Source: Nematostella vectensis (Eukaryota; Cnidaria; Anthozoa; Actiniaria; Edwardsiidae). From it: DNA of 60,000 bases. This document shows positions 1 through 11,051 of this stretch, piece after piece. Within the stretch, counting starts at the first letter, position 1, and every line of letters begins with the position of its first letter. The position numbers and the translations under genes were made by a program. Under the pieces are notes generated by a model. The model worked only from the letters and a program-made list of their open reading frames with translations. It had not been told where the DNA came from and made no database searches. The DNA lies in contig NC_064039.1 in assembly GCF_932526225.1 (NCBI RefSeq), forward strand, positions 6,463,001 through 6,523,000. Reading direction: 5' to 3'.

Positions 1-496
1 GTTACTTTGTCAGCGATTTCTTTATAAAATAAACAAAATAAATTCCCAATTTGGGCCAATTTATGTTGAATGTTGAACTCAGCGAATAAAATATTTCTAA
101 CCTTATAATCCAAAATGTCTCCTGCCTTCTGAGTTAGCAAAGCCTCTTGGTATATTTCTATTTCTCTTGTCTAAAAACCCTAGCGATCGTTGTTTTCAAG
201 TCTCGAACAACGGTACTATAGGTACTATGCCTTTTTAGTGTTCGTGACAAGCCCGAGCCCTCTCCGAACCTAACTTCGTATTTAGGTTCTATATAAAATA
301 AGAAGGGAGTGAAACAACGCTCGATTCCATTGTTCAAAACCTGCCTAGTTACGGCCAATGTTGTGATGTTGGTATGAGACATGATTGATGGACAGCTCAC
401 CTTCTCTTTGAACTTATACCTCGGCGCCGACACTTCGGAGTCAGATTATCCTATAGCCCGTGGTTTAGATAACACGAAGAGCTGATTCGTACTTAC

Positions 497-2880
497 TCAG
501 ATCATCTGAAATGACGTACGGCACCACTTTGTTATCCCAAAGCCTGTGCTCGGACTTGACTAATGCTCTTGTCTGGCTATCTCGCTGGGATTTGGTGATC
601 CAGTCTCGCTGGCTGGGCGTTAACTTGATGTCGCCCTCAAATAGGTCTTGACCTATATTCATCTCACCAAAAGCACCTACCAAACACACGTTAGTTTACA
701 ATCGTCCCCAAACAGGTCTTGACCTATATTCATCTCGCCAAAAGCACCTGCCAAACACATGTTAGCTTACAATCGCCCCCAAATAGGTCTTGACCTATAT
801 TCATCTCACCAAAAGCAACTACCAGACACATGTTAGCTTACAATCGCCCCCAAATAGGTCTTGATCTTTCTCGCCGTTCCCAATGAGGGGAGGGGACGGG
901 GAAATGAGACCGGTTCCGGTCACTGCCCCCTCCCCCACTGATATGTATGCTTTTAATGTTCACTTTACTAATATAAAGACTTTTTGTTTTCATTTTCAGA
1001 CAATGCACAACTTATGACAATTGAACCATTAAGCAAATTATATTAGGGTCGTAACAAGGGGTGGGGCTCAATGTTTTCTCATTAATCAGTATCGTGCCCT
1101 CCCCCCCTTAATATTGAGGCCCGCTACAGGTCTGCATTTTGCTTTTTTATTGGACAACACTTTGCAGGCTATGGAATAGCATTTGAGCTATTAAGGCTTT
1201 GATTTATGAAGCTTAAAAGTGCAATTTTTTTATCTTTTAAAAATTATTTTCGTGGTGGATTTGTATAGTAATATTACAAATAAAATGAGACTTAGAAATA
1301 TCGAAGTAAATAAAGGCCACCTGCTTCCATGAAAATGTTCGACTCACCCTGAATCACTGGATCGTTCATGTCTAACTTCATCATGGCCTCTGCATGACTG
1401 TGTATTGTCATGGCCTCTGTATGATTGTGTGTTGTCTGGCTTGCCGCTGGTTCATGGGTCTGTTGGGGAATCTCAATTACCGCGTTTAGCTCCTCTGAAA
1501 GGCAAGAATGAATGAACGAATTAAGGAGAATGAATGAATGAATGAATGAACAATTATAGTAGGGTTTTTTAGCTTATGGTTTATTGATCTTATTCAGTGG
1601 CAATGAACCCAGAGCCCATGAAGGGGATTAACTACTTATTAAAGGGGCAGTCGCAAGTTCGTTTCAAAGTGAAAATACACCGTAGAATCGTTATTTCTTG
1701 AGATCGAAATAGACGGCTGAAAGAGTGATGATGTGAAATCCGTTTGCATCGCGCCGAATTTACTCACAAGAAAACAATCAAACTTTTAGATAGTTTTAAG
1801 TAGTTTTTCTCTGTGCTGGATTGGTGACGGTAGCATTCTTGAAAAATACCGCTGATGGTGCGCCTGCCCTTTTAACCGAGCGCGAATTCTGTACGGAGAA
1901 ATATCAGGCCGAGGTCTTGAATGTACGGCCCAAGGCCGCAGGCCGAGGGACTTGCAAAAAAGACCAAGGTCTGATATTTCTTCGTACCGACCGAGCAAGC
2001 GAGGTTGATAATGTATGGCTTTTAAAATGTCGAGAAAACAAATTCAACTTTCGCTTTCGCACGAATATCGATTAGTATCTATCAATTTCAAAAAAAACTT
2101 TTTTGGGTATTTGCATCCCTTGTTATTTATTCTTTTGCTTGTTTGTTCGTGTATTTCTAATGGCTATCGGTGGGGCCCGCCGGCTCGTCGGATTGTTTTT
2201 TCTTGTCAAAATTTTCTTTTACACAAACTTCTCATGATAATAAAATCGTCGTAACCCGTTCTCGACTTCTAAGAACTGTTTCTTTTCTTTTTTTTTTTTT
2301 TTGCCGAAATTTGTAAACTCGCTCGGCTATGTAAACAAAGCCTGCTGCGAAAAAAATATCCAAAACCGCCCACGGGCAATATCGTAGGATTCCAGCCCGC
2401 TCAACAGCCAATTAAAGCGCGCGTACTATCGTAGCCAGATAAAATAGAATGGGGTTCTTCAATTAGAGTGAAGGCATACCTAACCTCAAAAGGAGAGCGC
2501 AGTAAGCAAGCTTATGCAAGCCAGATCAATCCAACCAGTCCCTAGTTAAAACTTAAGATCATTCTGCACAACAAAACCATCCGTAGCAAGAACTGACAGG
2601 CTCGCAACTTTACTTCTGTGTAGTACTTGTAATATTGTTTTAACAAAAATTTTCAAATTAAATCTTTTATGTTGCGTAATTTCCCGTAATCCAATCAATT
2701 AACACTTGTTACTATCATTATTATCAACTTAATTGTCAGCTTATTTCTATCATCCACTCTCTATTTTCTTTAAAAGATCTTGTAACTAGATATCAAATAC
2801 ATGGAGCACTTACGAGCATGCGCGTTGAAGATTAGAAATGCTGCTATCACCGCCAGGGTGGCAGAATTCGGACAGGCCAT
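497..2880 (-). CDS. Astacin-family zinc metalloprotease, 5' part (signal peptide, propeptide, start of protease domain)
   Basis: Three coding exons read on the minus strand: 2880-2814, 1494-1348 and 676-497, joined in phase by GT-AG introns; the gene continues off the left edge. The start is the ATG at 2880, which opens a clear signal peptide (MACPNSATLAVIAAFLIF, predicted cut after AHA). The propeptide has a His/Thr-rich stretch made of two copies of an xHxHxEAM motif. Exon 3 encodes GDIKLTPSQRDW, ALVKSEHRLWDNK and VVPYVISDDL, the typical astacin junction between propeptide and catalytic domain. About 131 residues are present. The HExxHxxGxxH zinc site is expected in the next exons outside the window, so catalytic competence cannot be judged. 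The 5'UTR seems spliced, with an acceptor just beyond 2901. Family placement is from motif recognition. Role inferred: secreted endopeptidase of matrix, digestion or development. Confidence 0.85.
640..865 (-). repeat. Tandem copies of the astacin exon 3 acceptor region (period about 71 bp)
   Basis: On the minus strand the first ~38 bp of astacin exon 3, plus the ~33 bp of intron before it (CTAAC branchpoint-like box, T-rich stretch, TAG/CAG), is repeated upstream. Acceptor-like junctions lie at 676/677 (used), 747/748 and 818/819. A partial fourth copy runs to about 865. The AG is kept in all copies. Confidence 0.85.
1045..1130. mobile_element. Short MITE-like remnant with G/C-rich ends
   Basis: Begins AGGGTCGTAACAAGGGGTGG and ends GGCCCGCTACAGG, with a run of C before the end. 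The same kind of ends and internal C run occur at 55670-55809, so this is probably a dispersed non-autonomous family. It lies in astacin intron 2. Confidence 0.45.
1382..1435 (-). repeat. 27-bp tandem duplication inside astacin exon 2
   Basis: Two adjacent 27-bp copies differing at a few bases encode the two HxHxEAM peptides of the propeptide. The period is nine codons, so the frame is preserved. Confidence 0.75.
1506..1550. repeat. (GAAT)n microsatellite
   Basis: An interrupted run of GAAT units in astacin intron 1, just outside exon 2. Confidence 0.8.
1891..1987. mobile_element. Inverted-repeat element in astacin intron 1
   Basis: The arms 1891-1910 (GTACGGAGAAATATCAGGCC) and 1968-1987 are reverse complements at 18 of 20 positions, separated by about 57 bp of GC-rich sequence. 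Similarity may extend outward (CCGAGC/CTCGG boxes). It looks like a MITE or fold-back remnant; no coding content is seen. Short overlapping ORFs here are spurious. Confidence 0.45.
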
Positions 2881-2901
2881 GGTCGGCTCTCGGAGGAATT
2901 C

Positions 2902-4647
2902 CTGCAATATAAAGTACGCGACACTTTTAAGGTTATCCAGTTATGTAACGAATATATACAAAAAGCCCAAATTGTCGTGTTTTAACCAGAAAAATGAATA
3001 CAATACACCAAAAACGTCTTCAGAGCAGAATGAAGAAGGTGAATCGTTACAAATTTACATGTTATGTAACGGTTATGTCACGTAATCACCCCGCCCTGTC
3101 ACGTGACAGTCACGCATATCGGGCACGCACTTGCTTGACATTGATGAAAATTCGGATAATTCAGATAAACAGTAATCCTCAACTGCAAACTTTTGATAAG
3201 AAGGTTTTACGTGATTTATGGTAGGACAAAAAGCACTCCTTTTTGTTAAATCTACTCTCCTCTATTACATGTGAGATCTTCGCTACACCAATGAATTGTG
3301 ATCGATGATAAAAGATCGTCGACGATGGACATTCAAATAGTTTACATTTACAGAACAAATAAACACCATCATTTTCTCAGATTAACATATACTGTCAGGT
3401 AATACACTTAAAAAGGTTAATCTAGTATTTTTTTACTAAATTAAATGTGGAGCTTCTGGACTATTTGTAAATAATCTAATGTCGAAAAAAACGGCGGTAC
3501 CTGTCGAGTTTCAACCAACACACACTAACCACCAATAAGAGAAATAACGCTTACCTTTCAATAAGATTCCCTTGAAAATAAACTCACGATCGAGCCAAAG
3601 ACTGAGGGAAGGGAGAAAGTGGACTCTTAGGGGTAGAGTTCCTTTCTCTAGTTAGAATCCCAGTGTTACCACTCTCCCAAATGACGAGTTTCTAGCGATC
3701 AGAGGCCAAGTTCTATTGGACTGCTGTGATTGGCGCAAAAGTTGTCAGAAACTGGTACTTGTTGCTGGCAAGCTCAACCAACCACGAGACATAATAATTT
3801 ATGGATGAGAGTAAGTGACACATTATGGAGTTTCTACTTGCTGCTTTGTTACATGACTCTTGTTACGCAGTCATGGGGTTCGAATCAATCTTTTTGGGAA
3901 AGGAACATTTAAGGCATGTTCTGGATATAACATAAATTTTGGTTTATGAGCCAATATATTAAAAATATATTATGAGCCAATAAACAAAACGTGTGGAAAG
4001 TATTCTCTAAAAAGGTTAATATCCGAAAAAATGTTTTTTTGTAATTTCTACTTTTCATCTTTGTAATGCTTGATCCATAGACAAATACTTTTTTGAAACC
4101 CTGGGGGGTTGTGTCGGGGTTATATCTGCAGCTGGAGCCATTGTGGCCTTTGTATATATTGCTAACCCTGGCATCCAGACATGCGTGATTGATGGATAAC
4201 CCTTTCTTCTTTAAAATACCAGAGAAAATGGGGGTCTAGTGGAGCCCCTAGAAAATGGACATGAACACAGAAACTTGGCTGGGAAGAGGGTTTTTTTAGC
4301 GAATCATATTTCCTTATATTCAAATCTATTTTTATAGTTTTAGAAAGAAGAATAAAGGCAATAAAGACAATTTTAGAATCGCCCTATTTGTTTTCGGTAC
4401 TAAAAAAACTTTTGAATACTAAGAAGTAATAGGCAGTATGATACAAACAAAGTTCATTTATTTAACAATAGTTCGACTATAGCTCGACCGAAACATAAAT
4501 CAAAACGTGGTGAAATTACTCCCATGGGACGCACTTGTCCTATTGACGGCGAAGACGGCATTGTATTGCGAACGACGATAAGCTCATAGATACCGCTATC
4601 TGTTTTGATGTCGAGTTTGTCAACGGGACCTGAGGTAAGCGTGCCTC
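2902..4647. other. Intergenic region between astacin and the 197-aa ORF
   Basis: No convincing coding exon. About 2945-3015 matches 18905-18970 (shared TACAAAAAGCCCAAA and CAATACACCAAAAAC boxes), so it is a dispersed repeat copy. A direct repeat of TATGAGCCAATA occurs near 3945-3985. This region should also contain the astacin promoter and any 5'UTR exon. Confidence 0.5.
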
Positions 4648-5241
4648 ATGATACACACAAATGGGAACCGGCGTTTACAGAGCTACCACAGGTTTCCAAC
4701 CGTTATTGAAGGGTTGGCGAGAAGTTCAAGCTCTGAGCGACATAGCTCGCTTGGAGGTTCCCGTAAATTGGCAAACAGGGGATTACTAAAGGACTCAAAT
4801 AACTCCGGGCGAAACCTTCGAGTGAAATTCATACTACCGCACGATGAGACACAAGAAGCGAAAGAAATCGAGGTGTTCCCCGACGAACGGAGGACATCAC
4901 TCCCAGCGATTTGTGAGTTCATGATATTCGCTAATAACAAGAAAAACGAAGAACATAAAAAGACTTTAATCAGTGTGCCAAGGACGGCACCTAAGACTCA
5001 AAGAACTAAGACAACAAGACCTGGAGAGCAACTTTTTGCTCTGAAGTCCACGGTGGTCAAGTTACCTCCGGCGGAGCCGAAATGCACGACAAAGAATCTT
5101 AAAATCGAGACGAAATTTAAACTGCCGAGTGAGTATGAGGAGCCTACGTTTATGGACAAAAATAAGCGAATCTTCGCTTGGTTGAGCGAAGCAGATAACG
5201 CACTGCCGGCTTACAGACGGCGCATGAATATAATAAGGTGA
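4648..5241 (+). CDS. Hypothetical basic protein, 197 codons, possibly the first coding exon of a larger gene
   Basis: An uninterrupted ORF with coding-like composition in otherwise stop-rich DNA. The product is Ser/Arg/Lys-rich in its first half (residues 20-60) and has a compact conserved-looking end (FMDKNKRIFAWLSEADNALP). No signal peptide or membrane segment is seen, and I do not recognise the family. The start is the first ATG after an in-frame TAA at 4636. The last codons read ATA AGG TGA, and AAG|GTGAGC is a near-perfect 5' splice site, so translation may continue into an unidentified exon instead of stopping. An AATAAA signal lies at about 6173. An acceptor-like TTTACAG at about 4680 leaves a different first exon possible. 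Confidence 0.5.
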   Translation: MIHTNGNRRLQSYHRFPTVIEGLARSSSSERHSSLGGSRKLANRGLLKDSNNSGRNLRVKFILPHDETQEAKEIEVFPDERRTSLPAICEFMIFANNKKNEEHKKTLISVPRTAPKTQRTKTTRPGEQLFALKSTVVKLPPAEPKCTTKNLKIETKFKLPSEYEEPTFMDKNKRIFAWLSEADNALPAYRRRMNIIR

Positions 5242-6798
5242 GCCATAACCTCGCAGTTTATTTCTCGCTGTGTCGGGCCTCGTGATGCATAGCATAACTT
5301 GGGCTCGTATACATGGAATATCATGTAAGGTTTTAGCTTGGTGTGACATTTGACATGTGAAGTTATCATAAATGGAGAGAGTTTGTAAAATATATTTTTA
5401 TATGAGAGTTATTTAATGGTACTGGTTATTTTGTAAAGGAGTATCGAATTGTGTGCTGATAGATTCCGTTTCATGCAAATGATTATGTCGATAGTTGGTG
5501 CTACGAGGGTCTATATTGAAGCAATCTGTATGACGTCATACGGGTTTGAACGCTATCATCATGGGACTATTATGAATATTACAAAGGCTCTTCATAGACT
5601 TATAAAATGGTTTGTGGTGTTGGTTCTTTTGTCTTCAAGTTTTTTTTATAAGAAGAGTACGTTTTAATAACGATACGTGGGATTAATGCTGTTTGTACAA
5701 TTGTATTGAGCCAATGATGTGTTAAAGACCATTTGATGTATTGGCCTTGTACACCCATAATACCACACATCTTTAGGTACCGCATTCGGCCGCTAAATAC
5801 CCTGGGTACAGACGCTGAAAGCCGGTCTTACCCACCCCCTTTCAGGTCAAAAAGTAACGGCGCCAGCTCTTCCCCCTCTCCTTCGCTCGAAAAAAAAAAA
5901 AAAAAAAAGAAACGACCGAGTCACTGGTTTTACAGGGTATAAGCTGATCCGCGATAGGACAAAAATCGGCGCAATACCACATTATAAATGCGTATGTCGA
6001 ATATCTATGACTTTATAGCATTTTGGTTTTATAAGCATATTTACTATTTTACAATTTTTCATAAATAGAACAAATAATATATTTTTACAAGATATATGAT
6101 ACAGCAAGTTTGAGAAGCACTGTGTTGTTTGGACCATAACTCTCTTCACCCATGCGATGCATTTTAATAAATGAAAAGCCTTATACTATTCTCCGTATGA
6201 TGTGCAATAATGTAAATAATGGTTTTGGAGTATTTGGTTGGCTGCGAAACCAATGCATCATTGGAAGTGGGATCGTCCCTTTGATAAAGAAAAGTTCCAG
6301 CTATTGTAAAATTTAAAATAAAGTCTACAAGTGACTATTACAGTCTATCAGGCGTTCATCATGCTGTTTTTTGTGTTTTGTGTTTTTTTTTTCTTGTGGC
6401 CGCTCCAATATAGTCCTACTCGTCATCGAAGATCATTCTTTTGGAAAGAGCATGGAGTGCTTTTTGAACTTGAACAAAAAAGGAAATACAAAAGAGAGCA
6501 AACAAGAAGCACGAAAAAGAAAGCACACTTGTCTTACATGTTTTGTAGAGACCATTGTGAGCTATTTTCTGATTTTAAGTAGACAAGCAAACCATTTTGC
6601 TCTGAAGCTATGTAGGGACTACAATTGGAAGACCTTCCAGCTACCCTAATTAAGCATATACTAAAAAATATACTACGATAACAATATGGGAATTTGAACG
6701 AAATATATCTTATTCTTATATACATAATAAATCCTGTGCCTGAAGTCACTACCCCCCCCCCCCTTGATGGGTGTGGCTAGGGTAGGGGTTCAGGGCCT
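5242..6798. other. AT-rich intergenic region
   Basis: No supported gene. It holds an A-homopolymer near 5889-5908, several AATAAA signals (about 6173 and 6315) that could end the upstream gene, and a C-homopolymer near 6751-6763. Short ORFs here lack any recognisable feature. Confidence 0.45.
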
Positions 6799-7179
6799 CT
6801 AGAGCTCGTCACGTGTGCCACACGGCCGACATTCGCAGCGCTTGATGACCGGTAGCGTGAGAGTGTCTTCACATCCATCGAACTGAACGATTTCATTCTC
6901 CTCAACAATAGGCGTGCAACAGTTACAGATCTTTCTGAACTGGTTTCCCTTGGCGCTGACGATGGGAAACGCGGACGACTTGCACGAGCCGACACATTTG
7001 CTACGACGGATCTTCTTCGGGATGCACAGTGGGTTGTCCCTGATTTGAACCTTCTGTTTGAAGTTCCTGTAGCGGCATTTTGCCGATGAGAACCGCAGGC
7101 TTGCTTGTGCGTTGAGAAAGGGTTGAAAAAGGACCACGGATAATATTATCAGCACTACGAGTGTACCAAGCTTCATCAT
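6799..7179 (-). CDS. Secreted C-terminal cystine-knot (CTCK) protein, bursicon/norrin-like
   Basis: Encodes 126 residues. A hydrophobic signal peptide (MMKLGTLVVLIILSVVLFQP, likely cut near NAQA) is followed by a single CTCK domain with eleven cysteines in the family order: C, C(IPKK), C-V-G-S-C, C-N-C-C, G-C and C-E-C-R-P-C. The CxGxC, CxCC and final CxCxxC spacing is that of bursicon alpha and norrin; the odd cysteine would allow an intermolecular disulfide. The start is placed at the ATG at 7179 because a consensus acceptor (TTTGTTTCAG) precedes it at 7186, so the longer ORF upstream is intron. Role inferred: secreted dimeric ligand for an LGR or Frizzled-type receptor. Gremlin/DAN-like is the main alternative. 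Confidence 0.8.
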   Translation of the reverse strand: MMKLGTLVVLIILSVVLFQPFLNAQASLRFSSAKCRYRNFKQKVQIRDNPLCIPKKIRRSKCVGSCKSSAFPIVSAKGNQFRKICNCCTPIVEENEIVQFDGCEDTLTLPVIKRCECRPCGTRDEL

Positions 7180-7549
7180 AGAAATCTGAAACAAATATTT
7201 ACGTAAGACAAGTGCGACCACCACCCCCCACCCCCACCCCCTTAGTTGTTCACACGTAGCTAGTTCAATTAATCGTGACGCGCGCTACCATATATGACCC
7301 CCAAAACAACCTTTTGAGCAGTACATCCCACTAGGATGCGAGCATCGCAGTTTTGATTGCAACGGACGTCATGCGGTTTGCCTGGTCTATTCTGTTGCGC
7401 AGTGAAGCATTTCTTTTTGTCGCGGTGATCGGATTGGCCAATCCGATTTCGCATACGGTTCTCTACTCGCATCTTATTACTTTCTAACTACCAAGGAGCT
7501 CGCCCGGCCCGTAGTTTCCGTGCGGCCCGCGCACTTGGCCTATAAGAGC

Positions 7550-7557
7550 TTTATATA
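7550..7557 (-). promoter_or_regulatory. Candidate TATA box for the cystine-knot gene
   Basis: TATATAAA on the minus strand about 370 bp upstream of the CTCK coding exon, a plausible distance if a short 5'UTR exon is spliced to 7185. Sequence motif only. Confidence 0.3.
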
Positions 7558-7840
7558 CCTGATGAATTTAGCAATAGAACTTTGAGTTAGAATTTAGAGT
7601 GAGAGCTGTTTATCTAAGAAAGGAGTGGGGAGGGAAGTTATTGCTTTTGTTGTTTACTGAAAATTAAACTAAAAAACTCGCAACAATAAGTATGTTATAC
7701 ATTATCAGCCAAGCTGAAAAAAGTATTAAACATTGTTTTGTTGTTTTTTATCTGCTAAAAAAGAAGTAAACAAGTAGTCAGTCGTAAGTGATAAGTAATT
7801 CGTTTTAGCCAAAGACAGGTTATTCTTAATTAATACTAGG

Positions 7841-7884
7841 TGCTAGGTGCAAAGAGTAGAAATTTCTACTCTTTGCACCTAGCA
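7841..7884. repeat. Perfect 44-bp palindrome without a loop
   Basis: Bases 7841-7862 are the exact reverse complement of 7863-7884; the left arm begins TGCTAGGTGCAAAGAGTAGA. There are no mismatches and no spacer. Confidence 0.95.
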
Positions 7885-9994
7885 AAAGGACCTTTTTTTA
7901 AATAAGCCGTCTTTTCGCATGAGCAAATTCTGAAATATTTAAAAATACAAGTTATGGTGTCCTCAAAGCTTATTATAAAGAAACTGCGTTTCGGAATAGA
8001 TCAACGGAGACCGTATGCTGTCTTTAATGATAATAGTATTCCGAGTTCGGGTCAATAGTACAGAAAAAAAATAATTGAATTGTGTAATCAGGAAGCAATG
8101 GAACACCTTACGATTCGATCTACGCAACTCGAGTGTAATGAATTCTTTCCACGTCTAAAAACTAACTGGTGAAGAAAACAGCAAAATTAGGAGGTAAAAT
8201 GCTACGTGATCTAAAATAGAGCCTACTCTAATTATGGTAATATTGCCGGCGCTAACATTACTTAATAGACTCTATTGGAACGCAATAAAGAAAACGTATT
8301 TTTTGTGTGCTTAGAGAGGAGTAGTTGTACAAATATACACTTTAGAAATTAGTTGTATTTGCTTGTTGAGATAACATCAGTAAACGTGACTCTCTAGATA
8401 AACAAAACCTTCATGCTAGAGCAACTCTGAGCAATACTATTATTTTTTTTTTCTAGAATCTTCTGCTTAGTTCAATTAGAGCGAAGTCAGGATTATTACG
8501 AGTGTTACCTTGTCGTCAATGGCGTGAATTAGCTCGCCTTTAAATCACAGCTTGCTCCCGATGCATCGAGACGTATGTGCGACAACCGCAATTGCAATGC
8601 CATGGTTGGAATCAACAAACTAAATCGAAAGAAGGACTTTTGTCTCGGTCTATCAGGGGGCAGTTAGCTGGGCATAAGCATTGACCAATCACGTACCGCC
8701 TTACCTACTTAGATTGGAGTTACCTACAATAATTACGCTTTGACTGAAATTTACTTTAAAGTAAAGGTATTTGCCTTTGAAAAAATACAACCACAAGTTA
8801 ATCTTAGTGTCATTCTTTGTCTTTTTTTCTCCTTCTCGGTTGACTTGAGGGTTAAATGTTCTCGATAATAATGTGACAATCTTGAATATAATTAATTTAT
8901 GACTTCCGGTTAGAAGGCCTACACTCAATGGACAAATTTATATTTTTCAAGTTCCCGCCTAAATATCAGCAGAAGTCTAAAAAATATTGAAAGCGAACAT
9001 AAACCCTTCCCGATTGAAATTCGATAGAGAGAGTAATCGGGTTCATATCTTTTTTTTATCTGTTTATTTGGGTTTAGTGCCATTAGCAAAAATGAGATTT
9101 TGACGAGAACCCGTAAAAACCCATTGGATGAGCAGGAATTTTTATTTTCGCATTTCATTAGAATGTTATCATAGAAAGGCAATAAAAAAGTATTTATTTC
9201 TAAAGAAATCGAGCAAGTGAAATATTGCTTTCAATATAAAAAAATCTCTAAAAAAATTGGAAAACAGGATATTGTAAAAACCAAAATGCTAACAAATGAT
9301 ACTTCTTTGCTTTTTTTTCTTTTTGCTGATTTAAAGTTTTTAGCTTGACAAAGGTTCGTGAGAAGAATTTTAATCAAGCTGTACATCCAGTTTTGTGCGA
9401 AACTCTAAAGCGACGACGAAGTACTGTGAACCTATCTGTAATATGTTATTTATTGTTGTCCCGCCTATTTGTAAACTTTTACCGATGCTTTCGTCTTTTA
9501 GATTTCCTTCTTTTCTTGCTGGCTTCCTTAATTTTCCTAGATGAACTTAAACTTAGCAGTACATGCTACAAACCTATATTCTGCATCTTTTCAATATCTA
9601 TTGAATCCTTATAGCCCGCTGAGATGCAATATCAATCTCATTTCCTGCTATCGTATTTGTTTTTTTATTGTTTTTTTGATCATATGTAAAAAATTCCAGA
9701 AACTCATCCCTTTAGATACAGCACTAAATGCCCCTTCGTACAGCTTGTCATACGTAACATTGATACAGTATGGATATCTAAACCTAAGAATTTCTAAAAT
9801 TTCATTTCCTTGATGTTTTTCATGTATTGTCATACAAGCTTTCGCATGCTTACAAGACGACGCACGCTTCCGTGGCCACTTTGACAGTTCTGTGTAGTAA
9901 GCCAATACAAATGCGAGAAATGTCTGATTGACATACACTTGATAACCTACTAGGATGGCAAATAGGAGATCAGAGTACAATGTAATCATTAGAC

Positions 9995-10640
9995 ATTTAA
10001 TTACCCTCGTCACCACTACCCTCGTCATCACTACCCTCGTCATCACTACCCTAGTCACCACTACCCTCGTCACCACTACCCTCGTCACCACTACCCTCGT
10101 CACCACTACCATCGTCACCACTACCCTCGTCACCACTACCATCGTCACCACTACTCTCGTCACCACTACTCTCGTCACCACTACCCTCGTCATCAACTAC
10201 CCTCGTCACCACTACCCTCACATCAGTACCCTCGTCATCACAACCCTCGTCACCACTACCCTCGTCACCACTACCCTCGTCACCACTACCCTTGACATCA
10301 TTACCCTTATCACCACTACCCTCGACATCACTACCCTCGCCACCACTACCCTCGCCACCACTACCCTCGTCACCACTACCCTAGTCATCACTACCCTCGT
10401 CACCACTACTCTCGTCACCACTACCCTCGTCATCACTACCCTCGTCATCACTACTCTTGTCACCACTACCCTCGTCACCACTACACTCGTCACCACTACC
10501 CTCGTCACCACTACCCTCGTCACCACTACACTCGTCACCACTACCCTCGTCACCACTACACTTGTCATCACTACCCTCGTCATCATTACCCTCGTCACCA
10601 CTACCCAACATCAGTTCCTCGTAATCACTACCCTCGTCAA
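9995..10640. repeat. 15-bp minisatellite, about 43 copies
   Basis: Consensus CTCGTCACCACTACC with point variants (CATCAC, CTCGCC, CTCGAC). The period is a multiple of three and stop-free in several frames on both strands, which creates long artefactual ORFs with TLVTT or VVVTR repeats. The array is intergenic. Confidence 0.95.
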
Positions 10641-10809
10641 GAGCACATTCAATATTTTACACGCTTTTTCATTCTTGGAAAAAAATGAGTCGCCAAAGAT
10701 TCATTCTTACTATTAGCGTTTAACTATTCAAGTGCAAGTCTTGTTTTTATTACAGGACAAAAATTTGGTAATAGAAAGATAAGGCGGAAAAGCTCCTCGG
10801 TGCCTACCC

Positions 10810-11004
10810 CTATATAGAAACAGTTGTTAGGTCTATTTTCTCTACCCCTTTCATCTTTAATGCCGCTTCTGGGCTATCTATAATCGGACCGCTGACCCTA
10901 GAGGTCTCGTACACTGATTGATGAGTTGCAAACCATTCCTTAGATCGTGTGTACCATTCATGACCATATCGGTCTTCCATATCGAGAAATAGATTACCGT
11001 GCAT
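10810..11004 (-). CDS. Tentative 64-codon ORF or coding exon
   Basis: The minus-strand ORF begins MHGNLFLDMEDRYGHEWY and ends EKIDLTTVSI; its composition is unlike the low-complexity ORFs around it. It stays open upstream to a possible acceptor (CCAAACAG) at 11052. A candidate partner exon ends at the consensus donor TTTTG|GTAAGTAT at 12326 and would join in phase (SQTTEEYRALF then the present ORF). I do not recognise the product. It may be a small gene of two or more exons or chance. Confidence 0.25.
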   Translation of the reverse strand: MHGNLFLDMEDRYGHEWYTRSKEWFATHQSVYETSRVSGPIIDSPEAALKMKGVEKIDLTTVSI

Positions 11005-11020
11005 TTCTTCCCGTACTCCC

Positions 11021-11048
11021 CACGTGATCAAAGAGATCGTCACGTGAC
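11021..11048. promoter_or_regulatory. Paired CACGTG E-boxes
   Basis: CACGTG at 11021-11026 and 11041-11046, exactly 20 bp apart; the second lies in the full palindrome GTCACGTGAC. This matches USF/MITF/TFEB-type bHLH-zip sites. They sit directly upstream of the tentative minus-strand ORF at 10810-11004. Confidence 0.35.
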
Positions 11049-11051
11049 TTT

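Larger units (their letters stand above)
7186..9990. other. Gene-poor AT-rich region
   Basis: No supported coding exon beyond the upstream region of the cystine-knot gene. Contains the palindrome at 7841-7884. The short ORFs on both strands are low-complexity, Leu/Phe/Lys-rich and show no splice context. Confidence 0.4.

Noticed and set aside
158-433. 91-codon minus-strand ORF left of astacin exon 3
   Set aside because: Does not match the expected astacin catalytic sequence and lacks fitting splice sites.
7841-7884. Rho-independent terminator or Cas12-type repeat (contains AATTTCTACTCTT)
   Set aside because: Eukaryotic intergenic DNA, no loop, no T-run function, no array; similarity is coincidental.
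9648-10716. TLVTT / VVVTR repeat ORFs (up to 253 codons)
   Set aside because: Produced by the 15-bp minisatellite; open on both strands with no signal peptide or start context.
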